Assembly: GCA_964591375.1 (NCBI GenBank)
Contig: CAZQAU010000002.1
Location: 1-64,000, forward strand
DNA from: CAYYYG01 sp964591375
Lineage (GTDB): Bacteria; Patescibacteriota; Microgenomatia; UBA1406; GWC2-37-13
Direction: 5' to 3'
Length of the DNA: 64,000 nt
Shown here: positions 17,178-26,965 of the stretch, one piece after another
Layout: the number at the start of each line of letters is the position of its first letter
How positions within the stretch are numbered: position 1 is the first letter of the stretch
Program-made: the position numbers and the translations under genes
Notes under the pieces: generated by a model
Told to the model about the DNA's origin: nothing
Databases searched by the model: none
The model's input: the letters and a program-made list of their open reading frames with translations, nothing else

Positions 17178-18539
17178 CTATATAGTTATTTTACTCATGA
17201 AGTATGTGAGAAGTCCAGAAGAAGAAATTCTTTCCTGCTTCATCGTGTCACGATCTCGAATTGTAATGGTTCCGTCTTCCAATGTTTGATAATCTACAGT
17301 GATACAAAATGGTGTTCCAATTTCATCTTGTCGACGATACATTTTTCCTATATTACCTGCATCATCAAATTCCACAACATATTTTTCTTTAAGTTCTTTA
17401 TAAATAGCATAAGCTTTTTCTCTGAGTTTTTCATCTTTTTGCAACGGAAATATGGCTGCTTTGACAGGTGCAATATTTGGATTAAGTTTTAAATAAATGC
17501 GTTCTTTGTCATTTACCAATTCTTTTCTATAAGCATCAGTAATAAGTATTCCAACCATACGCGAAAGGCCAAAAGTCGGTTCAATTACATGAGGCACAAA
17601 CTTTTCTCCTGTTTTTGGATTAGTGTAATTTAAATCCTTTCCAGAATGTTTCTGATGATTAGACAAATCAAAATCTGTTCTATATGCCAGCCCCCACATT
17701 TCCTTCCATCCAAAGGGATAATTATATTCCACATCCATAGTTTTTTTTGAATAATGTGATCGTTCAAACTCTTCATGTTCGCGCCAACGAATATTTTTTT
17801 CCTGTAATCCTAAATCTTTCGCAAAAGACCACATTTCATGCTCCCATTTTTGATAAATAGACTCCCATTCAGAAGGATGAATAAAATACTCAAATTCCAT
17901 CAAATCGAATTCTAATGTGCGATGGATAGCCTGTCCCATCGTAATTTCGTTACGAAAGGCTTTACCCTGTTGAGCAATACCAAAAGGAAGTTTAACTCGC
18001 ATTGTATTCAGAATGTTTTTAAAATTAAGAAATATACCTTGAGCAATTTCTCCTCGTAAGTATACTTTTGATTTTTCACCTTCTATAATTCCCAGTTGTG
18101 TTTCAAATAAAAGGTTAAATTTACGCACAGATGTCCAATCAGATTGACCACATTTCGGACATTTGATTTTATTATTAACTATTATATTAGTCAGCTCTTC
18201 CATGGGAAGCCCCTCAACTTTAACATTTTTCACTTTATCTTCAATCAAATGATCAGCACGTGTACGATAATGACATTTACGGCAGTCAACCAATGCATCT
18301 GTAAAGCCGGCGACATGACCTGATGCTTCCCACACTTTAGGATTAAGAAATATGCTAGCATCTATACCTACCATATCATCACGATCCAAAACAAATTTCT
18401 TCCACCATAAATCACGAATATTATTTTTCAATAATGTACCATAATGTCCAAAATCCCAAGTATTAGCTAATCCGCCGTAGATTTCTGAAGAAGGGAAAAA
18501 AAATCCTCTTCGTTTACATAAAGCAATAATTTCATCCAT
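17178..18539 (-). CDS. glyS: Glycyl-tRNA synthetase (alpha2 type)
   Basis: Charges tRNA-Gly. A class II synthetase of the homodimeric type. Motif 1 lies in the N-terminal part (GFFFPSSEIYGGLANTWDFG), motif 2 is FRNEITMGQAIHRTLEFDLMEFE in split form, and motif 3 is EPTFGLSRMVG. Two Cys pairs (CRKCHYRTRADH and CPKCGQSD) are placed as in zinc-binding GlyRS. The anticodon-binding domain covers about residues 350-450. 453 aa is usual for the compact bacterial form. A TATACT box ends five bases before the ATG. Confidence 0.95.
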   Translation of the reverse strand: MDEIIALCKRRGFFFPSSEIYGGLANTWDFGHYGTLLKNNIRDLWWKKFVLDRDDMVGIDASIFLNPKVWEASGHVAGFTDALVDCRKCHYRTRADHLIEDKVKNVKVEGLPMEELTNIIVNNKIKCPKCGQSDWTSVRKFNLLFETQLGIIEGEKSKVYLRGEIAQGIFLNFKNILNTMRVKLPFGIAQQGKAFRNEITMGQAIHRTLEFDLMEFEYFIHPSEWESIYQKWEHEMWSFAKDLGLQEKNIRWREHEEFERSHYSKKTMDVEYNYPFGWKEMWGLAYRTDFDLSNHQKHSGKDLNYTNPKTGEKFVPHVIEPTFGLSRMVGILITDAYRKELVNDKERIYLKLNPNIAPVKAAIFPLQKDEKLREKAYAIYKELKEKYVVEFDDAGNIGKMYRRQDEIGTPFCITVDYQTLEDGTITIRDRDTMKQERISSSGLLTYFMSKITI

Positions 18540-18569
18540 ATACCAGTATAAATTTATGCAATTAACAAT

Positions 18570-19100
18570 CTATATTATAACATGTTCAGGTACCTTCTCG
18601 TGTATGATCTCTTCAATTTTACGTACCATGTCAGATATGTTTTTTTGTTCACTTCCATAGCCCAAATGTCCAAGTATTCTACTTAGATATTGAGATAGTT
18701 CGATATCACTTATATTTTCTGCCTTAGCCAACCAAATCAAGAACTTCAACATTACTTGATAAACTTCAGGTTCAGGCTGAGAATCAGGTAAAATTCTATC
18801 TAAAATAAAAAGAAATCTATATAGCATATTTACTTTGGAAACATCACTTTTTATTTGAGAAAAAGCAGAGATAATAGCAGTGTTTTGAAGATAATATATA
18901 TCACCTTTTGCATAGAGCTCAATTGCTGTTAAGTTTCCTGTTTGAGTATGCGCCGAGCGACGGCTAGTAATTTTTTTAATTCCTTTGGCAATTACACGAA
19001 TCTTTCCCAGGTCTTTGCTAAAAAAAGTATAGATAATATCTTTCTCTAGAAGACTTTTTTTACGCAATACAAGTGCTTCGGTTTTTATCGTTTGCCGCAT
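18570..19100 (-). CDS. recO: DNA repair protein RecO (short form)
   Basis: Recombination mediator that helps load RecA with RecR. The N-terminal OB-fold is clear (IKTEALVLRKKSLLEKDIIYTFFSKDLGKIRVIAKGIKK in part) and is followed by the helical domain. I chose ATG at 19100 (MRQTIK) over an upstream TTG, giving 176 aa. Family members are about 240 aa; here the C-terminal Cys4 zinc region is missing. Starts 28 bases after the stop of the DUF4012 gene. Confidence 0.8.
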   Translation of the reverse strand: MRQTIKTEALVLRKKSLLEKDIIYTFFSKDLGKIRVIAKGIKKITSRRSAHTQTGNLTAIELYAKGDIYYLQNTAIISAFSQIKSDVSKVNMLYRFLFILDRILPDSQPEPEVYQVMLKFLIWLAKAENISDIELSQYLSRILGHLGYGSEQKNISDMVRKIEEIIHEKVPEHVII

Positions 19101-19127
19101 ACTCTTTATATTTCCAAGAACCAAGTG

Positions 19128-21011
19128 TTATTTCTTAACAGTCATATCTTTGGCAAACACTCCACTGAATTTTTCATCACTATCTACTTCAACTTTAAGC
19201 TTCAGCGTTTCATCGTCTTCGCCCGGCTGTTTTTGAATCATTAATGAGTAATTATCAGATTTAATACTATCTGGAAGAGTATAAGTCACAACTGCTTTAG
19301 CTTTACTCAATGGATTTACTTCAACGTACCCTTCAAAAACAGTTTTATCTAACTCTTCGTATGTCTGAACTTTCATTAGAGATCCTTTAAATTCAGTCAG
19401 TTTAGCGCCTTTTGGAACATATAAACGCATCCAATTTCTTAGCTTAGCATTCATACACAGTCCATTTTCGATTTCTAAACTACAATTGGAACCAGGATAT
19501 GGATTATTAAAATCTATAATAACTTCCCGACTGATTTTTCCGCTCTCAAATGTAGTTTTGGAAGTTATTGTTTTATCTACAAACAAGTTAGATTTAGCGC
19601 CTGCAAAATTAACATTATTAACATGTAAATAGTCTCCATCGTATTTTCGAATACGTCCTGCATAGTTCAACTTCTCAACAGAAGCCTGTATGCTTTCATC
19701 GTTAAAATTAAGCAAGATATGTTTCTCATCTAGATTTTTGAACATTGTCTGAGCTAATGTTCCCCAATATTTGGAAGGCGAAAATCCAATTGCTTTATAA
19801 AACAAAGCGTACATAAGGTCACCCAGTACAGCTTTTCTATTTTCTACAACACGACCCACCCGGCGTCCGACAGCATATGACAATTCATAAATTGCTTGTG
19901 GACAGTCACATCGAGCATCTTCATTTGCTGAAAATCTAATTCCCCCTGCTTCAGTGTCACCAAAAATACGTAACATATCTACCAAAATATGGGTATCTAT
20001 TGCAATAATGCCATCATAATCTACTTTTTTTGGACTTTTGGCATATAGTGATTCGAATAGCTTTATAGATTCGACATAATCAGGAGAAAGATTGCTATCA
20101 CGGACATAAAATTCAGGTACACCTATATGATAGGTTAATATTTTTTCAGGTGCACGTGGATGTGTAATTGTTTCATCAAGATCATATATATTTTCCGATT
20201 TAACAATACTTATTTTTCCCTGATTAATCTTGAATATTGCATACGCTGTCAGGAATCCTCCTGTTGCTCGTTGTTCTTTATCATTCTGAAATAATATAAG
20301 GTAAGTTTTCTCTTTATCTTTACCTAATATAGCTGGCAAATTTTTTAATAAAGGTTTTGCATCCACAAAAAGTGATGCCAAACCCGTGAATTGTTCTTTT
20401 GCATTAGCAATCTTTGCGCGTACTTCTGTACTTCCAATTTTAGCCGGGTACCTGTTTGCATCAATCGCACTAATTCTTTTCTCGGCTTGATCTATATTTT
20501 CTGAAATAGTATCTATTTTGGACAACATTTTATCAAGAGTTGCTACAGCAGTTTGTAATCGATCTTCAGCTGATCGATCGATAAAAGAAGCTTCTCCTTT
20601 TTTAAATCCAATTAAATCAGCATATGGATACATAGCATCGATAGTTTCTTGTCCCGCCGTGACCATATAATTTCCTGCTTCAACGCCGTTTTTAAAGTCT
20701 GATACGTATGGAATAAATTTTGCCCAATAAATTGATTTCGCTTCTTTTTCAAAATCTGCATATTGCTTATCTATTTCACTCATTTTATTTTTAAGTAAAT
20801 CAATATCGTTTTGAGCGACAATTTCCTTCATTCCTTTTGCTGATGCAACAAGAATTAGTCCTTTAGCTTTAATTCGTGTATATGGCTTATATACAAAAAA
20901 ATATCCAAGTAAACCAATAATGAGTAGAATAACAAATAAAGGTATTGTTATTTTTTTAAAAATATTTGTTTTATTTTTTCGTTTACGTGGCATATCTATT
21001 GGGTGAATCAT
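19128..21011 (-). CDS. DUF4012 membrane-anchored protein
   Basis: A 627-aa protein of the DUF4012 family, common in CPR and Gram-positive bacteria and often found in polysaccharide clusters; function unknown. A basic N-terminus and a membrane span (about 20-42) precede a helical region and the DUF4012 core, with YLILFQNDKEQRATGGFL and a Cys pair in ARCDCPQ. The start could be ATG at 21011 or seven codons later (MPRKRK). It precedes recO and follows the sugar transferase, so it may act in export or attachment of the glycan built by that cluster. Confidence 0.8.
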   Translation of the reverse strand: MIHPIDMPRKRKNKTNIFKKITIPLFVILLIIGLLGYFFVYKPYTRIKAKGLILVASAKGMKEIVAQNDIDLLKNKMSEIDKQYADFEKEAKSIYWAKFIPYVSDFKNGVEAGNYMVTAGQETIDAMYPYADLIGFKKGEASFIDRSAEDRLQTAVATLDKMLSKIDTISENIDQAEKRISAIDANRYPAKIGSTEVRAKIANAKEQFTGLASLFVDAKPLLKNLPAILGKDKEKTYLILFQNDKEQRATGGFLTAYAIFKINQGKISIVKSENIYDLDETITHPRAPEKILTYHIGVPEFYVRDSNLSPDYVESIKLFESLYAKSPKKVDYDGIIAIDTHILVDMLRIFGDTEAGGIRFSANEDARCDCPQAIYELSYAVGRRVGRVVENRKAVLGDLMYALFYKAIGFSPSKYWGTLAQTMFKNLDEKHILLNFNDESIQASVEKLNYAGRIRKYDGDYLHVNNVNFAGAKSNLFVDKTITSKTTFESGKISREVIIDFNNPYPGSNCSLEIENGLCMNAKLRNWMRLYVPKGAKLTEFKGSLMKVQTYEELDKTVFEGYVEVNPLSKAKAVVTYTLPDSIKSDNYSLMIQKQPGEDDETLKLKVEVDSDEKFSGVFAKDMTVKK

Positions 21012-21037
21012 ATTTTAATTTAATAATGTATTAATAA

Positions 21038-21709
21038 TTATACAGCGCCTTTTCCTGTGAGCATAATCAACGGAGTTTTTGCTATTATTTTGAGGTCGTT
21101 CCATAATGATAATGTATCCACGTACTTAGCGTCAATAGCTATTCTCTTATCAAAATTGACTTCAGATCGCCCTGAGACTTGCCAAAGTCCTGTAAGTCCG
21201 GGTCGCACCGAAAGTACTTTGCTCACCAATTTTTTAGTTCCCACATATTTTTTCTGCTGGTTCTCAAGTTCATCCGGATAATATGCACGTGGTCCTACAA
21301 TACTCATCTCACCTCGCAAGACGTTAATGAGTTGTGGTATTTCATCAACTGAATGTTTACGAATAAATTTGCCTGTTCGAGTAATACGTGGATCTCTTTT
21401 TAATTTATAGCTACTTTTTTTATATTCTTCAAATAGTGACTTGAACTGTGGATCTGTATGCAATAATTTGTGTGCGTTAATAATCATGGAACGAAATTTA
21501 TACATCCGAAACTTTTTCCCGTGCTGACCGACTCTTTCTGGTACATCTGCAAATATAGGCCCTGGTGAGTCTAACACTATGTAAACTGCAGTTATAACGC
21601 AAATAGGTGAGAATAATATCAACAAAATTATAGATAAAACTATATCTAAAACACGTTTAGCGTACGACTCATATCGATTTCCGCTAAAAATAGATAAGGT
21701 ATTCGACAT
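21038..21709 (-). CDS. Phosphoglycosyl transferase (bacterial sugar transferase, WcaJ/PglC type)
   Basis: Starts a surface glycan by moving a sugar-phosphate onto undecaprenyl phosphate. One membrane segment (about 17-40) precedes the catalytic domain: SPGPIFADVPERVGQHGKKF, FRMYKFRSM, and the block SVDEIPQLINVLRGEMSIVGPRAY (in split form), RPGLTGLWQVSGRS. At 223 aa it is the short monotopic form without the extra N-terminal spans of WcaJ. A TAGAAT box preceded by TG-A lies seven bases before the ATG. Confidence 0.9.
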   Translation of the reverse strand: MSNTLSIFSGNRYESYAKRVLDIVLSIILLILFSPICVITAVYIVLDSPGPIFADVPERVGQHGKKFRMYKFRSMIINAHKLLHTDPQFKSLFEEYKKSSYKLKRDPRITRTGKFIRKHSVDEIPQLINVLRGEMSIVGPRAYYPDELENQQKKYVGTKKLVSKVLSVRPGLTGLWQVSGRSEVNFDKRIAIDAKYVDTLSLWNDLKIIAKTPLIMLTGKGAV

Positions 21710-21776
21710 GGGTTTAATTCTATCAAATTTTATGATACTAATAACTAACTTTGCAGATTACTCCACAAAATATCTG

Positions 21777-22862
21777 TTATGTAAGGCTTTCGTTCTCTGT
21801 TCCCTGAAAGCTTTCAACTAACTTTTTTACTTTAGACACTGATGTTTTTCTTGCAACCAACAATACATCACCGGTGTTTATAATTAAAACATCGTCCAGA
21901 TCAATGCCTACGATTAATTTCTGACCTTCATAATTATACACCAGATTGTCATTGGAATCTTCTAGCATCACTCGACCTTTTGTAATATTATCCTCTCTTT
22001 TTTCTTCTAAAGCCTCTTTTAATGCCTCCCATGCTCCTACATCTGACCATCCAATATCCTCACGAATAACATACGCATAATCTTTATTTAACTGCTCCAG
22101 TACTGCATTATCAAAATTAATCTCGGGCATCTGAGCATAATACTCTTTAAATCGTTCTTGATATTCTTCGGTACCGCGTGCAGCTAATATTTGTTCACAA
22201 GCAGTATAAATGTCAGGCGCGAATTCTTGAAAAAGCGAATAGATAAATGATGGTGTACTTACGAAATATCCTAAATTCCAGCAATATTTTGGATCTGCAA
22301 AATACTTTTCTGCGACATCTTTTTTTGGCCTATATTTAAACCCAACAAATTGTCTAAATGAAATATCGTCTTTATTTACAATCTCATCTCCACTTTCAAT
22401 CCAACCTAAATTTTCTGAAGCAAAACGTGGTTTTTGTCCGATAAAAACTATTTTTTCTGGATCACTTTCAATAATTTTTCCTGATGCCTCAATAATTTGT
22501 TTAAATCTTTTTTCAAATTTAACTAAATGATCACTCCATAAAATGATTACCGGTTCATTCGGAAACTCTTTAGCAAGATGTCCCATCATATAAGCAACTG
22601 CTGGGCCCACATCTTTTTTTAAAGGTTCACCAATAATATTTTCTTTTGGAATAAAAGGTAACTGCTGCGCTACAAGCTCTACATATGAAAGTCCGGTGGA
22701 TATATAAATATCTTCTGCCTTAAATTCTGGTAATAAACGTTCTACAGCTAACTGAAGTGTGGATTTGACTCCTACTATAGGTTCGAATTGTTTTGGAGAT
22801 TTTTTTCGTGATAATGGCCATAATCTAGTTCCAACTCCACCTGCAAATATAACAGCTTTCAT
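21777..22862 (-). CDS. manC: Mannose-1-phosphate guanylyltransferase
   Basis: Makes GDP-mannose from mannose-1-phosphate and GTP for surface glycans. The nucleotide-binding signature FAGGVGTRLWPLSRKKSPKQF opens the protein, with the later WSDHLV and SDVGAWEAL motifs typical of the GMP branch. At 361 aa it lacks the C-terminal isomerase domain of bifunctional ManC, so another enzyme must supply mannose-1-phosphate. Next to mannosyltransferase-like genes. Confidence 0.88.
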   Translation of the reverse strand: MKAVIFAGGVGTRLWPLSRKKSPKQFEPIVGVKSTLQLAVERLLPEFKAEDIYISTGLSYVELVAQQLPFIPKENIIGEPLKKDVGPAVAYMMGHLAKEFPNEPVIILWSDHLVKFEKRFKQIIEASGKIIESDPEKIVFIGQKPRFASENLGWIESGDEIVNKDDISFRQFVGFKYRPKKDVAEKYFADPKYCWNLGYFVSTPSFIYSLFQEFAPDIYTACEQILAARGTEEYQERFKEYYAQMPEINFDNAVLEQLNKDYAYVIREDIGWSDVGAWEALKEALEEKREDNITKGRVMLEDSNDNLVYNYEGQKLIVGIDLDDVLIINTGDVLLVARKTSVSKVKKLVESFQGTENESLT

Positions 22863-22880
22863 AATTATCTGATTTTTATA

Positions 22881-23999
22881 TTAATTATTAATTGTTTTAT
22901 AAATTTCGTTTATAAAATTATCTTTCGAAAACTTTTCTATAAGACTATTTTTTACTTGTTCAAAATGCCTTTTAATATTGTATGATATTGTATGATATTT
23001 TTCAAGTGCAGATTTTATTCCTTCCTCTGATTGTTCTCCAAAAAAAACGCCTGTTTTATCGGAAATAACTGTCTCTAAGGCTCCGCCCGCCTCATACGCT
23101 ATGACAGGACAATTAAAATAAATAGCCTCAAGTGCAACATATCCAAAATCCTCTTCTTGAGGCATAATTAATGCTTCGGCACTTGAATATATATAGGCTA
23201 ATTCTTCATCCGTTAAACTCCCTAAGAAATGGATGTTACGGTCAGCCATAGCTCGAAGGTTCTTTTGTTCTCTACCCGTCCCCACAATGATGAGATTCTC
23301 TTTAGGAAGTTTGTTAAAAGTGCGTATTACTAAATCAATTTTTTTATATTTCTCTAATCGAGAAACAATTAAAAAGTATTTTTGTGGCAACTTTACATGC
23401 GTTTGTGACAACAGAGTTTTGATATGTGCCCAATACTCAATGTCAAAAGGCGGATATATTACAAGAGAATGACGATGATAATACTTTTTAATCCGTTGAG
23501 ATACTGCTTGTGAAAGTGTGATCAATAAATCTGGTCTTTTTGCTGCTATTACATCCCACTCTCTTATCCCTTTAATTAAAGCTTTAACTAAAAAACTACT
23601 GAAATAATCTTGAAAATGCGACCACAGAAATCTTGTCGGTGTTAAGAGGTAGGATATATGTTTAGTACCTGGACGTGTAATAATTCCCTTTGCAAATGAA
23701 GAAGATACAGATATAACTACATCATAGTCCGAAAAATCAAATGACTCAAATGCAAATGGATAGAATAAAGTGGAAAGCAAACGACTTTTTTTAATAAAAT
23801 CTGGCAAATACTGAATAAAAGATGTTCTTATATTAATATTTTGTGCCCATTTAGCTTTTTCTTGATCGTAATAAGAAGTAAAAAATGTTGCATCTGGGAA
23901 CATTTCATGTAGTATAAGTAATAAGCGTTCAACACCTCCCCATGAATCTATCCAGTCATATACAATCGCTATTTTTGTCGTTTTCTGTATGGTATTCAT
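22881..23999 (-). CDS. Glycosyltransferase family 4
   Basis: A GT-B fold, retaining glycosyltransferase, likely a mannosyltransferase given the neighbouring manC. The N-terminal domain begins with KIAIVYDWIDSWGGVERLL and the C-terminal domain has FLIVSRLEKYKKIDLVI and the E-x7-E type block MPQEEDFGYVALEAIYFNCPVIAY. 372 aa is usual. Its start overlaps the stop of the upstream glycosyltransferase by four bases. Confidence 0.85.
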   Translation of the reverse strand: MNTIQKTTKIAIVYDWIDSWGGVERLLLILHEMFPDATFFTSYYDQEKAKWAQNINIRTSFIQYLPDFIKKSRLLSTLFYPFAFESFDFSDYDVVISVSSSFAKGIITRPGTKHISYLLTPTRFLWSHFQDYFSSFLVKALIKGIREWDVIAAKRPDLLITLSQAVSQRIKKYYHRHSLVIYPPFDIEYWAHIKTLLSQTHVKLPQKYFLIVSRLEKYKKIDLVIRTFNKLPKENLIIVGTGREQKNLRAMADRNIHFLGSLTDEELAYIYSSAEALIMPQEEDFGYVALEAIYFNCPVIAYEAGGALETVISDKTGVFFGEQSEEGIKSALEKYHTISYNIKRHFEQVKNSLIEKFSKDNFINEIYKTINN

Positions 24000-25087
24000 A
24001 AACTTTTATACATGGCTTCAATCTCTTGGCTCATCTTCTGAAATGAATATTTAATCAGAATGGATGAGTAATCAGGTATGATTCGATGATTTTCCTCTTC
24101 ATTAAAGAGTGCTGTCAGGGACGACACATCCGTGGGGTCAAAAGCATGAAATGTATCATGCATAAGTTCTTTGAATACAGGAATATTCGATGCGAAGATA
24201 GGCAACTGAAAATAAGCTGCTTCTATTAATGGTAATCCAAAACCTTCTGCGAGACTAGGATGGACCAAAGCACATGCATTTTTGTAAAAATAGATTAAAT
24301 CTTCCGTTGATGCATTATTGTAAATTACTATTCTATCTGTTTGTTTTAACTGCTTAATTAAATTTCTAATTCTTTGAGAAAAATAATCATCTGGTCCTAC
24401 AAGAAGTAATTTTGTATCAATAATAGTGTCAGCAAAAGCACGAATTAAGGTTTCTACATTCTTATGTGGATAAAAATTGCCAACGTACAAATAGAATTTT
24501 TTTGGCATTTTCTCTACTAGCGATTCATTTTGTTTTTTAGTAAACATCTCATAATCAACTCCTTCATAAATAACATAAATCTTACTATCATATTTATTTC
24601 CATATATATTGATCAGATTTTGTTTCACTGTTTGTGTTGGTGTAATAATCTGAATTGCATTTGTGATCTGCGAAGCGATTACATACCGAAAAAAGAAATG
24701 CTTAATTTTATATATTAACGAGTTTTTGGTTGAGGCTCTTCCCGTTTTGTAATCTAATAAGATAGTATCATGAATTGTTGCAATAAATTTTCTCCTATAT
24801 AAAACGGGATAACTAAAATAAGTAAAATGCATTAAATCTAATTTATCTTTATATAATTGCAGATAAAAACCTAGTTGTTCTGAAACTGTATGCCATTTAT
24901 AAGGTGATCTACGTTTAATAAAGTTATTAGATGAAAAGTTGACTGTATCATATTCTTCTGGCATTAAATATACATAATATATTAAGTTATCCTGATTCTG
25001 AATTTGAAGATAGTGAAGCAAATTCCTAATATACACACCCACACCCGTTTTATTATATAATCTTGCATCGATACCGATTTTTTTCAT
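23996..25087 (-). CDS. Glycosyltransferase family 4
   Basis: A second GT4 enzyme of 363 aa. It has the start KKIGIDARLYNKTGVGVYIRNLL, in part the typical G-G/G-V-x-Y donor-domain loop, the domain-two motif YLYVGNFYPHKNVETLIRAF, and the acidic block HPSLAEGFGLPLIEAAYF. Acts in the cytoplasm on a lipid-linked acceptor. Coupled by a four-base overlap to the downstream GT4. Confidence 0.85.
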   Translation of the reverse strand: MKKIGIDARLYNKTGVGVYIRNLLHYLQIQNQDNLIYYVYLMPEEYDTVNFSSNNFIKRRSPYKWHTVSEQLGFYLQLYKDKLDLMHFTYFSYPVLYRRKFIATIHDTILLDYKTGRASTKNSLIYKIKHFFFRYVIASQITNAIQIITPTQTVKQNLINIYGNKYDSKIYVIYEGVDYEMFTKKQNESLVEKMPKKFYLYVGNFYPHKNVETLIRAFADTIIDTKLLLVGPDDYFSQRIRNLIKQLKQTDRIVIYNNASTEDLIYFYKNACALVHPSLAEGFGLPLIEAAYFQLPIFASNIPVFKELMHDTFHAFDPTDVSSLTALFNEEENHRIIPDYSSILIKYSFQKMSQEIEAMYKSL

Positions 25088-25101
25088 GTTTACAAATGTA
25101 A

Positions 25102-25998
25102 TTACTCTAATTTTCTTTTTAAGTCTATACTCCAGTAAATAAAAGAGTTTATTAAAGCAGGGTAATTATGTGAATAATGTTTTCTAAAAAAAATTTTCAT
25201 TGCATCATAAAAATAAATTCTGGTTTTTGAGCGTATTCCTATATCTTTCTTTTTTAATCCACTAGAACGTTTTAGGTGTGTAACAGTGAATAAAGGATAA
25301 TATATAATCTGATACCCTGACTGCTTAATACGATATGCTAAATCCAAATCTTCACCATACATAAAAAACTCTTCATCAAAGCCTCCAATTTTATTTAGAA
25401 TATCCTTACGCGTTAGAAAAAATGCTCCTGTTGGTGAATCAATTTCATGAATTGTATTAAGATTCAAATAGGTTAAATGATACCCACCAAACACTTTGCC
25501 GAGCAAAGGTAGTTTACCCAATACTTTTTCTAACTTGCTAAAATAACAAAATGAATTCCATATCGTAGGGAACCCTCGGTGGGAGGCTGGGTCTATACCA
25601 TCTTGAGTGAGGTTGACCTGAATTGTGAGTGCCCCAATTTGTTCATGAAGTTCTAGATACTTAATTACTTCTTCAAAATTGACATTATTTACGATAACAT
25701 CTGAATTTAAAAAAAGCACGTAATTACCATGAGAAATTGCAATTCCCTGGTTATTTCCCCTAACAAATCCCTTATTTTCAATATTATTAATCACTTTCCA
25801 TGTTATGTTATGTATCCCATGCTCGTTTGGATATTGGTGCAACATCTCTGGAGATCCGTCTGATGAAGCATTATCGATGACAATAATCTCGAAGTTTATA
25901 CGTGGTGTCTCAGAAATTGATTTCACTAAAGAATCCAGACACTGTCTTGTTATTTCTTTTGTATTGAAGGACAGAATGATAACCGTTAAATGTACCAT
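25102..25998 (-). CDS. Glycosyltransferase family 2 (WbbL-like)
   Basis: An inverting GT-A fold enzyme of 298 aa resembling rhamnosyltransferases. Motifs: VIILSFNTKEITRQCLDSL, IVIDNASSDGS, the metal-binding FLNSDV, and GGFDEEFFMYGEDLDLAYR with the ED catalytic pair. Opens the three-gene glycosyltransferase run. Its -10 box lies six bases before the ATG, so this run probably starts with a leaderless mRNA. Confidence 0.85.
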   Translation of the reverse strand: MVHLTVIILSFNTKEITRQCLDSLVKSISETPRINFEIIVIDNASSDGSPEMLHQYPNEHGIHNITWKVINNIENKGFVRGNNQGIAISHGNYVLFLNSDVIVNNVNFEEVIKYLELHEQIGALTIQVNLTQDGIDPASHRGFPTIWNSFCYFSKLEKVLGKLPLLGKVFGGYHLTYLNLNTIHEIDSPTGAFFLTRKDILNKIGGFDEEFFMYGEDLDLAYRIKQSGYQIIYYPLFTVTHLKRSSGLKKKDIGIRSKTRIYFYDAMKIFFRKHYSHNYPALINSFIYWSIDLKRKLE

Positions 25999-26004
25999 GC
26001 AATT

Positions 26005-26010
26005 ATTATA
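26005..26010 (-). promoter_or_regulatory. Extended -10 box, leaderless start
   Basis: TGATATAAT on the minus strand; TATAAT ends exactly six bases before the ATG at 25998. No Shine-Dalgarno sequence. Confidence 0.6.
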
Positions 26011-26032
26011 TCAGTAGTTTGCCTACCGATCG

Positions 26033-26488
26033 TTAACGTTTTGGAGATTGTTTCTGTCGTCGTGCTTTTCCGCCGGTACCTACTTTTCTACGTTCACGAA
26101 TACGAGAATCTCGAGTAAGTAAGCCATACTGGCGTAAAAGTGTTTTATTTGTATCTGGATCGTTTTCTACCAAAGCACGGGAGATACCGTGAATGATAGC
26201 TTCCAGTTGACCATTAGGTCCACCGCCAGTTACAATAATAGATGTAGCAAATCGATCTAAATTATTTGTGATTTCAAATGGTTGTGAAAATCTTTTTTTG
26301 TAAGCTTCGCTTGTGTATACTTCCTTCAACAATTTGCCATTTATTAGGACATCTCCTTTAGATATTTTTTTACCCGCTACAGTTATAGCTGAGTTTTTAT
26401 TTGTTATAAACAATCTTACTCTAGCGATGGCAAGCTTACGTCGTCCAACACCTTCATAATATTCTAAATCTTTCTTTTTTTTAACCAT
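26033..26488 (-). CDS. rpsI: 30S ribosomal protein S9
   Basis: Small-subunit protein whose C-terminal tail reaches the P-site tRNA. The 151-aa protein has YYEGVGRRKLAIARVRLF near the start and the basic ending GTGGKARRQKQSPKR. Last gene of the long ribosomal block, 23 bases after rplM, the standard rplM-rpsI pair. Confidence 0.95.
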   Translation of the reverse strand: MVKKKKDLEYYEGVGRRKLAIARVRLFITNKNSAITVAGKKISKGDVLINGKLLKEVYTSEAYKKRFSQPFEITNNLDRFATSIIVTGGGPNGQLEAIIHGISRALVENDPDTNKTLLRQYGLLTRDSRIRERRKVGTGGKARRQKQSPKR

Positions 26489-26510
26489 ATGAAATTAATT
26501 TAAATTACTA

Positions 26511-26948
26511 TTATTTCGCGCTTTTAATTTTATCAGCGTGTGGATGATTTTCATCCGCGTAAACGTATAATCTAGTCATTCTTCTATCTCGCAACTTATT
26601 CTTTGGTAATTTACCTAGAATAGCATGACGAATAATTTCGTCTGGTTTTTGCTCAAGTAAAGTCTTAAAAGCAACTTTTCTCAAACCTCCAGGATAACCA
26701 GAATAGTATGTATATGTTTTATCTTCAGCTTTTTTTCCAGTCACGGCTACCTTTTTTGCATTGATGACAACAACACAGTCTCCCATATCCATATAAGGAG
26801 CATAATCTACTTTATGTTTACCTTGCAATAATTTTGCAATATCATTTGCAACTCTTCCTAAAATTTGGTCCTTTAGATCAATCACATGCCAGTTTCTCTG
26901 TATTTGCTTGGAAGAAATTGGTTTTGTTGATCTGTGTATTTGTGTCAT
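26511..26948 (-). CDS. rplM: 50S ribosomal protein L13
   Basis: Early-assembly large-subunit protein. 145 aa with WHVIDLKDQILGRVANDIAKLL, the DMGDCVVVINAKKVAVTGKK block and the AILGKLPKNKLRDRRM signature. Between rplQ and rpsI. Confidence 0.95.
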   Translation of the reverse strand: MTQIHRSTKPISSKQIQRNWHVIDLKDQILGRVANDIAKLLQGKHKVDYAPYMDMGDCVVVINAKKVAVTGKKAEDKTYTYYSGYPGGLRKVAFKTLLEQKPDEIIRHAILGKLPKNKLRDRRMTRLYVYADENHPHADKIKSAK

Positions 26949-26965
26949 ATTATTTTAATAAATAT